The notes below the pieces were generated by a model. It was not told where the DNA came from. It worked only from the letters and a program-made list of their open reading frames with translations, and did no database searches. A DNA stretch of 45,535 nt from Oscillospiraceae bacterium (GTDB lineage Bacteria; Bacillota; Clostridia; Oscillospirales; Oscillospiraceae): NCBI GenBank assembly GCA_015067725.1, contig SVLX01000017.1:1-45535 (forward strand). Direction: 5' to 3'. A program made the position numbers and the translations under genes. Below, one piece after another: positions 17,002 to 23,842 of the stretch. Every line of letters starts with the position of its first letter. The stretch's first letter is position 1.

Positions 17002-19083
17002 TTATTCCACGCCCCGGAGGTAGAGTCCTCTGGTGGCGTTGCCGGGATTAAAGTCTGCCCCGGTCTGCCAGGACTTCAGCACCTGATCCACTTCTCTGGA
17101 ATTCTCGGTGGTAAACAACAGCCGCAGGGCATAGAGTCCCAGCTTGCGCCAGTCCTCCCGCCGGTCCAGCCAATAGAGCTTCTTGCCATTGAGAATCACG
17201 CTGCGGCAGGCATCGCCGTCTTTAATGATGGGGAATTCCTCCCCCATCCGGTCCTGCAAGCGGGTAATGCCGGTGGTACAGGAGCACTGTCCTGTGCGGT
17301 TGCGAATCAGGCAATTCTCCGTGACCATCAGAGGCAGTCTGCCATAGACAATGGCCTCCGTGGGCACCGCCTTGGAGATATCCCGAATCTGAGGCAGGGT
17401 CATCTCAAAGGACACCGTTGCACTGGCAAAGCCAATCTCCCGGAGAGTGTTCATGGTGCGGCTGTTATAGACATTTAAGCCGAAATCACCACACAGGGCA
17501 AAGCTACGACTGCGGGCCAGTTCCAGATGCCCCAGATTGCCCAGAAGCACATGGCGAACGCCCAGATCATGGGCAACATCCAGCATATGGGCCATATTCT
17601 GCATCTCATGGTCCTGAATGATTCTGGGCAGTACGGCGGCGACCCGGACATGATTCACCACCTGACGATAGAAATCCCTGTCTCTGACCAGAAGATGCAC
17701 CGGCACATAGAGGAACCGCAGATCCATGGCCAGCAGTTTCCGGGTGACCTGCTCAGATGCGGTAATCTGAACGGTGAGCCCCGGTTCTTCACTCTGCCCG
17801 GCATAGTGAAGGTGCTTGGTGTATTTCCCCAGATGATGCTCAGACCGCCGGCCGCGCAGGGCAGTCAACTGGTCCAGCACATCCCGGCGCATGGCATTGA
17901 TGGCGGCGGCAGACAGACTCAGCCCCGGGTCGACCACAGCCTTAACCTGGGTACAGCGGTAGGGTGTACCGCCGGTTTTGCTCAGTCTGTCGGTCAGATC
18001 CTGGGCCGTCAAATCCTTCCGCTGGGCAAGTTCCGGCTGCGGGCCAATGGTCTTGCATACATTGCCCTGCGGGTCTTGTACCGCCAGCATCGAGGATTCC
18101 CGGTTGACCACCACATAGAACATCACCGGCACCAAAGGATTCTCCACGGTCTCATAGCTGGCTCTTGCGGCGGAAAGCATGGCCTTATCCGGGCGTTCTT
18201 CCTCCCGGATGCCGAACATGGTCTTTCCTGTGCGGCTCATATAGTAACCATCGGTGAATCCCTGCCGGTTGAAGGCAGCGGCAAGTTGCGCCATCTGCTT
18301 ATCGGTCACCTTGCCGGTATCCAGTGCCTCCCGGTAAATCCGGGTAACGGTGGCCACATATTCCGGTCGCTTCATTCTGCCCTCCAGCTTGATGGAAGCC
18401 ACGCCCATGGTCTCCAGCTCCTGCAGGTAGGCAATGAGGCAATTATCCTTCAGGCTAAGGGGGAATTTGTTCTCCATTCTTCCATAGCCATAGGGCAGAC
18501 GACAGGGCTGAGCGCACTGCCCCCGGTTGCCGGAGCGTCTGCCGATAACACCGGACATATAGCACTGCCCGGAGTAGCACATACACAGCGCGCCATGAAC
18601 GAAGACCTCAATCTCCACCGGGGAATTCCGGCAAATCCGCAGAATTTCTTCTCTTGGCAGTTCCCGGGACAGCACCACCCGGCTGACCCCCAGAGCGGCC
18701 GCCTGTCTGACGCCATCGAGGGAGTGAATAGACATCTGGGTGGAGGCGTGAATGGGAATCTCCGGAGCAATCTGGCGGCACATGGCCAATACGCCCAAAT
18801 CCTGAACGATAAAGGCATCCACATCCGCCCGGGCAGCCTGACGAATCAGCTCCGCCGCCTGAGCACTCTCCCGGTCGGAGACCAGGGTATTGAGGGTCAG
18901 GTGGACGGCCACGCCCCGGGTATGGGCATAGCGCACCGCCTCCCGCAGAGTCTCCTCGGTAAAATTTCTTGCGCCCTGACGAGCATTGAAGGGACCGACG
19001 CCCAAATACACCGCATCGGCGCCATTTTGTACCGCTGCCCGCAGAGCCTCCATAGAGCCGGCGGGAGCCAATAATTCAATCAT
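17002..19083 (-). CDS. Peptidase U32 family protein (RlhA/TrhP-like RNA hydroxylation factor)
   Basis: A 693-residue U32 protein with the C-terminal DUF3656-like extension. The N-terminal barrel begins MIELLAPAGSMEALRAAVQN; the U32 signature is in EIEVFVHGALCMCYSGQC (about 160-177) and NRGQCAQPCRLPYGY. A second Cys cluster, NRTGQCSCTT, lies near residue 612. Despite the peptidase name, E. coli relatives (RlhA, TrhP) support hydroxylation of rRNA or tRNA bases, and conserved Cys residues likely hold an iron-sulfur cluster. The ATG at 19083 has GAGG about nine bases upstream; an in-frame ATG at 19134 would add 17 residues without a site. It is the first gene of the 12-gene operon. Confidence 0.88.
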   Translation of the reverse strand: MIELLAPAGSMEALRAAVQNGADAVYLGVGPFNARQGARNFTEETLREAVRYAHTRGVAVHLTLNTLVSDRESAQAAELIRQAARADVDAFIVQDLGVLAMCRQIAPEIPIHASTQMSIHSLDGVRQAAALGVSRVVLSRELPREEILRICRNSPVEIEVFVHGALCMCYSGQCYMSGVIGRRSGNRGQCAQPCRLPYGYGRMENKFPLSLKDNCLIAYLQELETMGVASIKLEGRMKRPEYVATVTRIYREALDTGKVTDKQMAQLAAAFNRQGFTDGYYMSRTGKTMFGIREEERPDKAMLSAARASYETVENPLVPVMFYVVVNRESSMLAVQDPQGNVCKTIGPQPELAQRKDLTAQDLTDRLSKTGGTPYRCTQVKAVVDPGLSLSAAAINAMRRDVLDQLTALRGRRSEHHLGKYTKHLHYAGQSEEPGLTVQITASEQVTRKLLAMDLRFLYVPVHLLVRDRDFYRQVVNHVRVAAVLPRIIQDHEMQNMAHMLDVAHDLGVRHVLLGNLGHLELARSRSFALCGDFGLNVYNSRTMNTLREIGFASATVSFEMTLPQIRDISKAVPTEAIVYGRLPLMVTENCLIRNRTGQCSCTTGITRLQDRMGEEFPIIKDGDACRSVILNGKKLYWLDRREDWRKLGLYALRLLFTTENSREVDQVLKSWQTGADFNPGNATRGLYLRGVE

Positions 19084-19148
19084 ATCCAAAACCTCATTTT
19101 CATGGGTAGTACAGGCAAAACCTCGGCCGGTCATACCTAGCCGATGAT

Positions 19149-19157
19149 ATTATAACA
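19149..19157 (-). promoter_or_regulatory. Extended -10 promoter element of the U32-mutY operon
   Basis: On the minus strand TGT-TATAAT, with TATAAT at 19154-19149. The TGn extension compensates for the lack of a good -35 box 17 bases upstream (TAGCAC). It lies 65 bases before the U32 start codon. Confidence 0.55.
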
Positions 19158-19454
19158 CAGAGTTTCTTCCGGTGCTAGTCAGAACCGGGAAAAAACCAAA
19201 ATTTTCTCCATACTTTTTTCCGGCTTTTCGTTGCTTTCCACAAAATGGAGAAAAAGTCGCAAATTGTGGGGCAGGTAGACATAATTTTTCCACAGCTTAC
19301 GCCTCCAAGCAGAGAATCCACAGCGGTTTTCCCCAATTTCCACAGCCTTTTCCACAACCCTTTTGGGGAAAGAGCCCTCAAAAACCCGGTATATTCGGGG
19401 TTCTCCGGGAAATTTCGGCATTTTTCCACACCTGTTCATAGATCTTATCCACAG
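19158..19454. other. Gene-free stretch with a cluster of DnaA-box-like motifs
   Basis: Seven 9-mers ending in TCCACA, all on the plus strand: 19234-19242, 19286-19294, 19314-19322, 19336-19344, 19348-19356, 19422-19430 and 19445-19453. The last is the perfect box TTATCCACA; three are TTTTCCACA, which fits TTWTNCACA; the other three differ at the first positions. Frames crossing the region are open on both strands, but none has a ribosome site and none looks like a protein. dnaA, dnaN and rpmH are not nearby, so this is more likely a DnaA-binding regulatory or titration cluster than the chromosomal origin. Confidence 0.55.
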
Positions 19455-19485
19455 AAAAAAGGCCACGACCTGCTCCGTCGTGACC
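19455..19485 (-). terminator. Terminator of the CBS-domain gene
   Basis: On the minus strand GGTCACGAC (19485-19477) pairs with GTCGTGGCC (19469-19461), one G-U pair, followed by six T. Confidence 0.85.
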
Positions 19486-19500
19486 TCTTTTGTTTGTCTT

Positions 19501-19929
19501 TTACCGATTGCTGATGCCGGTGCAAATCTGCCCCAGTGCCCCAGCCGCTTCCATGGTGAATTTGGGGCTGTTTGCCAAGTCCCCCAATGTCAGCATCCCG
19601 CAGAGCTTCCCCCGGTCTTCCACCGGCAGGCGGCGCACCTGCTCCCGGGACATCCGGGCAATGGCATCCTCCACATCCATATCCGCATCCACCGTCACCA
19701 CCCGTCCCGTCATCACATGGCGCACCGGTACTTTCTCCGGGTCCCGGTTTGCGGCAACACAGCGCAGGACAATATCCCTGTCCGTAATCATGCCGCAGAT
19801 TCGTCCATCTTCCCGGCAGACCGGCAGTGCGCCCACATTATATCGGGAGAGCATTCTGGCGGCTACCGCTGTGGGCTCCTCCGGACCGATGCGGATGGCT
19901 CTTGGGGTCATGAGTTCCCGTACTTTCAT
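19501..19929 (-). CDS. Stand-alone CBS-domain pair protein
   Basis: A 142-residue protein made of two CBS motifs (MKVRELMTPRAIRIGPEE... about 1-60, and VPVRHVMTGRVVTVDADM... about 68-128). Paired CBS motifs bind adenosine nucleotides (AMP, ATP, SAM, c-di-AMP) and act as energy or ligand sensors. GALPVCREDGRICGMITDRDIV and RRLPVEDRGKLCGMLTLGDL are the typical turns before the ligand pocket. I chose ATG 19929: AAAGGAGG is one base before an upstream ATG and eight before this one; the longer frame (to 19995) has no site. No effector domain or obvious partner gene is present. The target is unknown. Confidence 0.88.
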   Translation of the reverse strand: MKVRELMTPRAIRIGPEEPTAVAARMLSRYNVGALPVCREDGRICGMITDRDIVLRCVAANRDPEKVPVRHVMTGRVVTVDADMDVEDAIARMSREQVRRLPVEDRGKLCGMLTLGDLANSPKFTMEAAGALGQICTGISNR

Positions 19930-20048
19930 GGTCATTCCTCCTTTTGGGCATCGCCCTTTTCCCCATAGTAGCCGGAAATGACATTTTTTATACATTGTTC
20001 ACATTTTCCCTCTGTACAATTCAGACTTTGTGTGTTAAACTTAAGATG

Positions 20049-20082
20049 AAGACTTCAGTAGCCGCCCGTTATTTGAAGTCTT
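20049..20082. promoter_or_regulatory. Inverted repeat in front of the TraB-domain lipoprotein gene
   Basis: AAGACTTCA (20049-20057) and TGAAGTCTT (20074-20082), perfect 9-bp arms 16 bases apart. It lies 28 bases ahead of the start codon, so it could be an operator or a leader hairpin. No clear promoter was seen nearby. Confidence 0.4.
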
Positions 20083-20109
20083 ATTATAGACACGAAAGGG
20101 TTTGAGAAA

Positions 20110-22551
20110 ATGAAGAAGAAAAGCATTCTGGCTTGGCTGCTGATTCTGGCGATGCTGCTGGGTATGGCCGGTTGCGGCGAAGACCCGGAGCCCACCACCG
20201 CCCCCACCACAGAAGCTACCGAGCCGCCCACCACCGAACCTCCCGGACCGGATATGTCCTTCTATGAAGGGGGTATCGCCCAGTTGGAGAGTGCCGACAA
20301 TCTGGACTTGCTGGTCAAGATTGAGAGCACAACCACCATCTCCGGCGAGGAGCACAAGGAAAAAGACACCTATGAGATTCTCTATCAGGGTCTGCAGGGC
20401 GAGTCCCTTGTAGCAAATGTCAAGGAAAACTGGACATTCTGCGGAGAAACCACCGAAATCGTCTACACCTACGCCGATGGCAACACCTATCTGGATGTGG
20501 AGGGCGGTCAGTTCAAGTCCCCCAACACAACCGAGGAATTCATGGATTTGATGCACCCCATCATTCCTCTGGATGCCTCCCTCTACCAGACCATCACCGT
20601 GGATGTGGGTGAGAAGGAAACCGTCTATACCTTCGCTGACCCCACCGCCGCCGAGAGCTGGCTGAATGTGGAAGAAGAAGAATTCCTCAGTGCGGAAGCC
20701 ACCGTCACCATTGCCAAGGACAGCATCCAGGAAATGACCTACAATGTCTCCTATGAGCAGGGCATCAGCACCAGAAACGCAGGCTATACCTTCCAGATCC
20801 GGGAGATTGAGCCTGCACTGGAGCTGACCGGTCCGGAGAGTGCCGATACTTACCTGGAGACTGAGGACATCCTTGCTCCTGTGATTCTGCAGATTGGCTA
20901 TATGGGCATGGCCGGTGGCGAGTCCAAGACCGTTGACGCCAACAGCGAGATCGTCTTCAGTGCCGGCGGTCTGTATCTGGGAATGCAGGACAGCTACAAC
21001 CTGCATGGCACGGGTTATGACTTTATCTTCAAGGGCGTAAGTGACCGGAACTATGTTGACCTGTCCAATCAGAGCGAAGCCGAAACGATTCACTTTGAAG
21101 AATCTTACTTCGACAACACCTACACCATGCAGGATTCCACCATGGAAGAGCCCGAGACCATGTCCGGTGATGGGCTGGCCATTGGTCTGATGGCGGATGC
21201 TCTGGGTTCGACCATTACCCAGTTTACCCTTGGACTCGACCGGTTGGAGACCATCTCCATGGACTATACCGCAGGCTGTGTTGTGGTGGAATTCACCGGC
21301 AATGCCGATGCGGGTCTGGCTTTGGAAGATCAGATATCCACCATTGTCATGGGTGGTCCCGATGAAATCGACTCTTATGCTGACGGCTACGAAACCGTAA
21401 AGCTGGAGGGTTACCTTGCACTGGACATCTATACCATGCTCCCCACCGCCTATGGCGTCAGCTATCAGGGCACGCATCTCTTTGGCTCCGATATGGCTGA
21501 TTTGATTCTGGAGCACACCTCCGTCATTCATATGCCCAACCCCAAGGAGGCTTATGAAAACATCACCGGCGAAGAAATGCCCACGGAAGAACCGGAAGTA
21601 AAGCCCAACCCCGTATTCTACAAGGTTACGGACGCTGAGGGTCACACCATGTGGCTGTTGGGCACCATTCACAAGGGCGACGAGCGCACCAAGTATCTGC
21701 CCAAGGAAATTTATGATGCCTTTGACGCCTCTGATGCTCTGGCCGTTGAAATCAATTACGATGCTTTCAACGAGGAACTGGAAGCCGACGAGGAAATGAT
21801 GGAAGAATACATCAACGCCATGTATTACACCGACGAAACCACCATCAAGGACCATCTGATGGAGGCGGTCTACGAAGATGCGGTGCTGGCCATGAAGGCT
21901 ACCGGTGGATACTCCTCCACTATGGAGTATTTAAAGCCCGCCATGTGGTCTGTTGAGCTGGACAACTTCTATCTCCGTCAGGGTCGTGTGCTGTATGATG
22001 AATATGGCGTAGACAACCAGCTTATGGACAGAGCCAACGAGCAGGAGAAGACCATTCTCAGTGTGGAAGACGACATGGAGCATGCCACCTTGCTTGGCAA
22101 TTTCTCCGATGAGCTGCAAGAGTTCCTGCTGATGGCCTCCCTGTATTCCAGCTCTGCCGCCCACAACGACGGCACTGTCGAGCTCTTTGAGATGTGGTGC
22201 CGTGGTGACGAGGCTGAGCTGACTGAGCATCTGGCTGAGGAAGAAGCCGAGGAAGAAGAAGACACCGGCATTGAGGAGCTGACCGAAGAAGAACGTGCAG
22301 AGATGACCGAGGAAGAACTGGCCATTTATGACCGTCTGGTGGAGCTCTATGAGAAGGTGCAGGAAGAATACGAGCAGGTCCTGATGACCGAGCGGAATAT
22401 TGATATGCTGGCCGTGGCTGAGGGCTATCTGGCCAGTGGCGATACCGTCTTCTATGCCGTGGGTCTTGCCCATCTGCTGGGTGAGGACGGTCTGGTGAAT
22501 ACCCTGCGCAATGCGGGCTATACCGTGGAGCGGGTCACTTTCGCCCAGTAA
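20110..22551 (+). CDS. Large surface lipoprotein with C-terminal TraB/GumN domain
   Basis: An 813-residue lipoprotein: signal peptide, lipobox LGMAGC with lipidated Cys22, a Thr/Pro-rich spacer (about 25-48), an unassigned extracellular domain (about 50-490) and a TraB/GumN domain (about 500-813). The latter shows VFYKVTDAEGHTMWLLGTIH at its start, and the family ending YAVGLAHLLGEDGLVNTLRNAGYTVERV. TraB proteins are related to Tiki-type metalloproteases and often have GxxH motifs, here LGTIH and GLAH. An acidic insert (about 710-735, Glu-rich) interrupts the domain. The ribosome site GAAAGGG is 12 bases upstream. Substrate unknown. A lipidated two-domain TraB protein is larger than the usual 250-300-residue form. 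Confidence 0.85.
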   Translation: MKKKSILAWLLILAMLLGMAGCGEDPEPTTAPTTEATEPPTTEPPGPDMSFYEGGIAQLESADNLDLLVKIESTTTISGEEHKEKDTYEILYQGLQGESLVANVKENWTFCGETTEIVYTYADGNTYLDVEGGQFKSPNTTEEFMDLMHPIIPLDASLYQTITVDVGEKETVYTFADPTAAESWLNVEEEEFLSAEATVTIAKDSIQEMTYNVSYEQGISTRNAGYTFQIREIEPALELTGPESADTYLETEDILAPVILQIGYMGMAGGESKTVDANSEIVFSAGGLYLGMQDSYNLHGTGYDFIFKGVSDRNYVDLSNQSEAETIHFEESYFDNTYTMQDSTMEEPETMSGDGLAIGLMADALGSTITQFTLGLDRLETISMDYTAGCVVVEFTGNADAGLALEDQISTIVMGGPDEIDSYADGYETVKLEGYLALDIYTMLPTAYGVSYQGTHLFGSDMADLILEHTSVIHMPNPKEAYENITGEEMPTEEPEVKPNPVFYKVTDAEGHTMWLLGTIHKGDERTKYLPKEIYDAFDASDALAVEINYDAFNEELEADEEMMEEYINAMYYTDETTIKDHLMEAVYEDAVLAMKATGGYSSTMEYLKPAMWSVELDNFYLRQGRVLYDEYGVDNQLMDRANEQEKTILSVEDDMEHATLLGNFSDELQEFLLMASLYSSSAAHNDGTVELFEMWCRGDEAELTEHLAEEEAEEEEDTGIEELTEEERAEMTEEELAIYDRLVELYEKVQEEYEQVLMTERNIDMLAVAEGYLASGDTVFYAVGLAHLLGEDGLVNTLRNAGYTVERVTFAQ

Positions 22552-22584
22552 GGAAAATCCTCCCCTTTCGCATAAAAACCCAAT

Positions 22585-22620
22585 CTTCTTCCCACCCTAA
22601 ATGCAGGAGGTGGGAAGAAG
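22585..22620 (+). promoter_or_regulatory. Perfect hairpin covering the ribosome site of a small ORF
   Basis: CTTCTTCCCACC (22585-22596) and GGTGGGAAGAAG (22609-22620), 12-bp perfect arms and a 12-base loop. The ribosome site AGGAGG (22605-22610) lies half in the loop and half in the stem, and the stem ends exactly at the ATG of the ORF at 22621. No T run follows, so it is not a standard terminator for the lipoprotein gene. Confidence 0.6.
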
Positions 22621-22740
22621 ATGAAGCAAGATGAGAAGAAAGCCCCCATTCCCTGGGAAGCCAAAGACCCGGCACTGCCTGTGGTCAATGGCACAGTACC
22701 GGGCAGCAGGGGCGAGAATCACCGCAGAAATCAGGCTTAA
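22621..22740 (+). CDS. Unrecognised 39-residue small protein
   Basis: Not recognised. The ATG has AGGAGG ten bases upstream. The product is polar, with a Lys/Glu-rich start (MKQDEKKAPIPWEAKDP), Pro and Gly in the middle and a basic end (RGENHRRNQA). No membrane segment, no signal peptide and no Cys are present. The frame ends eight bases before a strong terminator. Together with the leader hairpin this makes a compact unit between the TraB lipoprotein and the phzF-like gene, expressed probably by read-through from the former. A spurious frame cannot be excluded at this length, but the ribosome site, stop and terminator fit a real gene. Confidence 0.5.
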   Translation: MKQDEKKAPIPWEAKDPALPVVNGTVPGSRGENHRRNQA

Positions 22741-22747
22741 CCCAAAT

Positions 22748-22788
22748 ACCGCCCACAGTCGGATAGTTGCTGACTGTGGGCGGTTTTT
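22748..22788 (+). terminator. Strong terminator after the small ORF
   Basis: ACCGCCCACAGTC (22748-22760) and GACTGTGGGCGGT (22772-22784), 13-bp perfect stem, followed by T at 22784-22788. Confidence 0.9.
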
Positions 22789-22854
22789 ACCTGTCGTTAT
22801 GGTTTCCGGGTGGGTGACCGTCTTTTGCCCCTGCTGTTGATGCCAGAGGCGCTA

Positions 22855-22883
22855 TTGAAAAGCATCCGGGGGCATGGTATAAT
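22855..22883 (+). promoter_or_regulatory. SigA-type promoter of the phzF-like gene
   Basis: TTGAAA (22855-22860), a 17-bp spacer and TATAAT (22878-22883). Confidence 0.78.
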
Positions 22884-22942
22884 TTTACTCAAAAAGAGTT
22901 ACTCTCCTCATTGGGGCACAGCGGAGAAAGGCGGCGTTTTTG

Positions 22943-23794
22943 ATGATTAGCGTATATACCACCAGTGCATTCTGCAAAGATGGCTGTGGCGGCAACAAGG
23001 CGGGGGTGGTTTTGGACCGGCCCGACCTGAGTACCGCCCAAAAGCTGACCATAGCCAGAGAGATGGGCTACTCTGAGACTGTATTTGTCGCCCAGTCTTC
23101 TATTGCAGACTACAAGTTGGAATACTTCACCCCGGCAGAAGAAGTGCCCCTGTGCGGTCATGCCACCATTGCCGCCTTTGTCACCCTGAATATGCTGCAG
23201 GCTCTGGACAAATCCCAATACCGGATCGAGACGAAGGCCGGGATTCTGGACATTCAGGTGAACCCGGACGGACTGATTCTCATGGAGCAAAACCGCCCCG
23301 ACTATGGAGAAACAATTGCGCCGCAAGTTCTGGAGGGCATTCTCCCCACAGAAAGCTTCTGCCCCGATATGCCCATTCAGATTGTCTCCACCGGGCTTAA
23401 GGATGTGATGTTGCCAATCTGCTCTCCGGAACAATTGGCGGCGATGACCCCTGACTTTGAAGCCATGAGCCGCTTCAGCCGGGCGCAGGGGGTGGTGGGC
23501 ATTCACGCCTTTGCTCTGACACCCGGGGAAGAATATACCGCCATATGCCGGAATTTTGCGCCCCTTTATGGCATTGACGAGGAATCCGCCACCGGGACAT
23601 CCAACTGCGCGCTGGCCTGTTATCTGTACCGGCACAGAGAGAAAAAGACCCGGTATGTTTTCGAGCAGGGACACAATCTGGGGCAGGTTTCCCGGATTAT
23701 TGTCCAGTTGGAATGTGGGGATGGAGAGATTCTGCGGGTGTTCGTGGGCGGTTTTGGGCGGTTGTTGGGGGAGTTGGAGCTGGAGCTGGATTGA
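22943..23794 (+). CDS. PhzF-family isomerase/epimerase
   Basis: A 283-residue protein of the PhzF / diaminopimelate-epimerase fold. Two similar halves are expected. The first shows GGNKAGVVLD, MGYSETVFV with the catalytic Glu (about residue 44) and YFTPAEEVPLCGHATIAAF (about 65-83); the second carries DEESATGTSNCALACYL (about 213-229), the matching glycine-rich turn. PhzF itself isomerises a phenazine precursor, but most Firmicutes members have unknown substrates, and no phenazine genes are near. I use ATG 22943 with AAAGG about ten bases upstream; a TTG three bases earlier is possible. It has its own promoter and terminator. Confidence 0.88.
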   Translation: MISVYTTSAFCKDGCGGNKAGVVLDRPDLSTAQKLTIAREMGYSETVFVAQSSIADYKLEYFTPAEEVPLCGHATIAAFVTLNMLQALDKSQYRIETKAGILDIQVNPDGLILMEQNRPDYGETIAPQVLEGILPTESFCPDMPIQIVSTGLKDVMLPICSPEQLAAMTPDFEAMSRFSRAQGVVGIHAFALTPGEEYTAICRNFAPLYGIDEESATGTSNCALACYLYRHREKKTRYVFEQGHNLGQVSRIIVQLECGDGEILRVFVGGFGRLLGELELELD

Positions 23795-23806
23795 GGGGAT
23801 ATGGAG

Positions 23807-23838
23807 GCACCCACGGGGTTGAGCCGCGGGTGCTTTTT
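23807..23838 (+). terminator. Terminator of the phzF-like gene
   Basis: GCACCCACGG (23807-23816) and CCGCGGGTGC (23824-23833) with one mismatch, followed by five T. It ends five bases before the stop codon of the convergent ROCO gene. Confidence 0.85.
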
Positions 23839-23842
23839 GCTA

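Noticed and set aside
19158..19454. Chromosomal replication origin at the DnaA-box cluster
   Set aside because: No dnaA, dnaN, rpmH or gidA nearby and no clear AT-rich unwinding stretch; kept only as a binding-site cluster.
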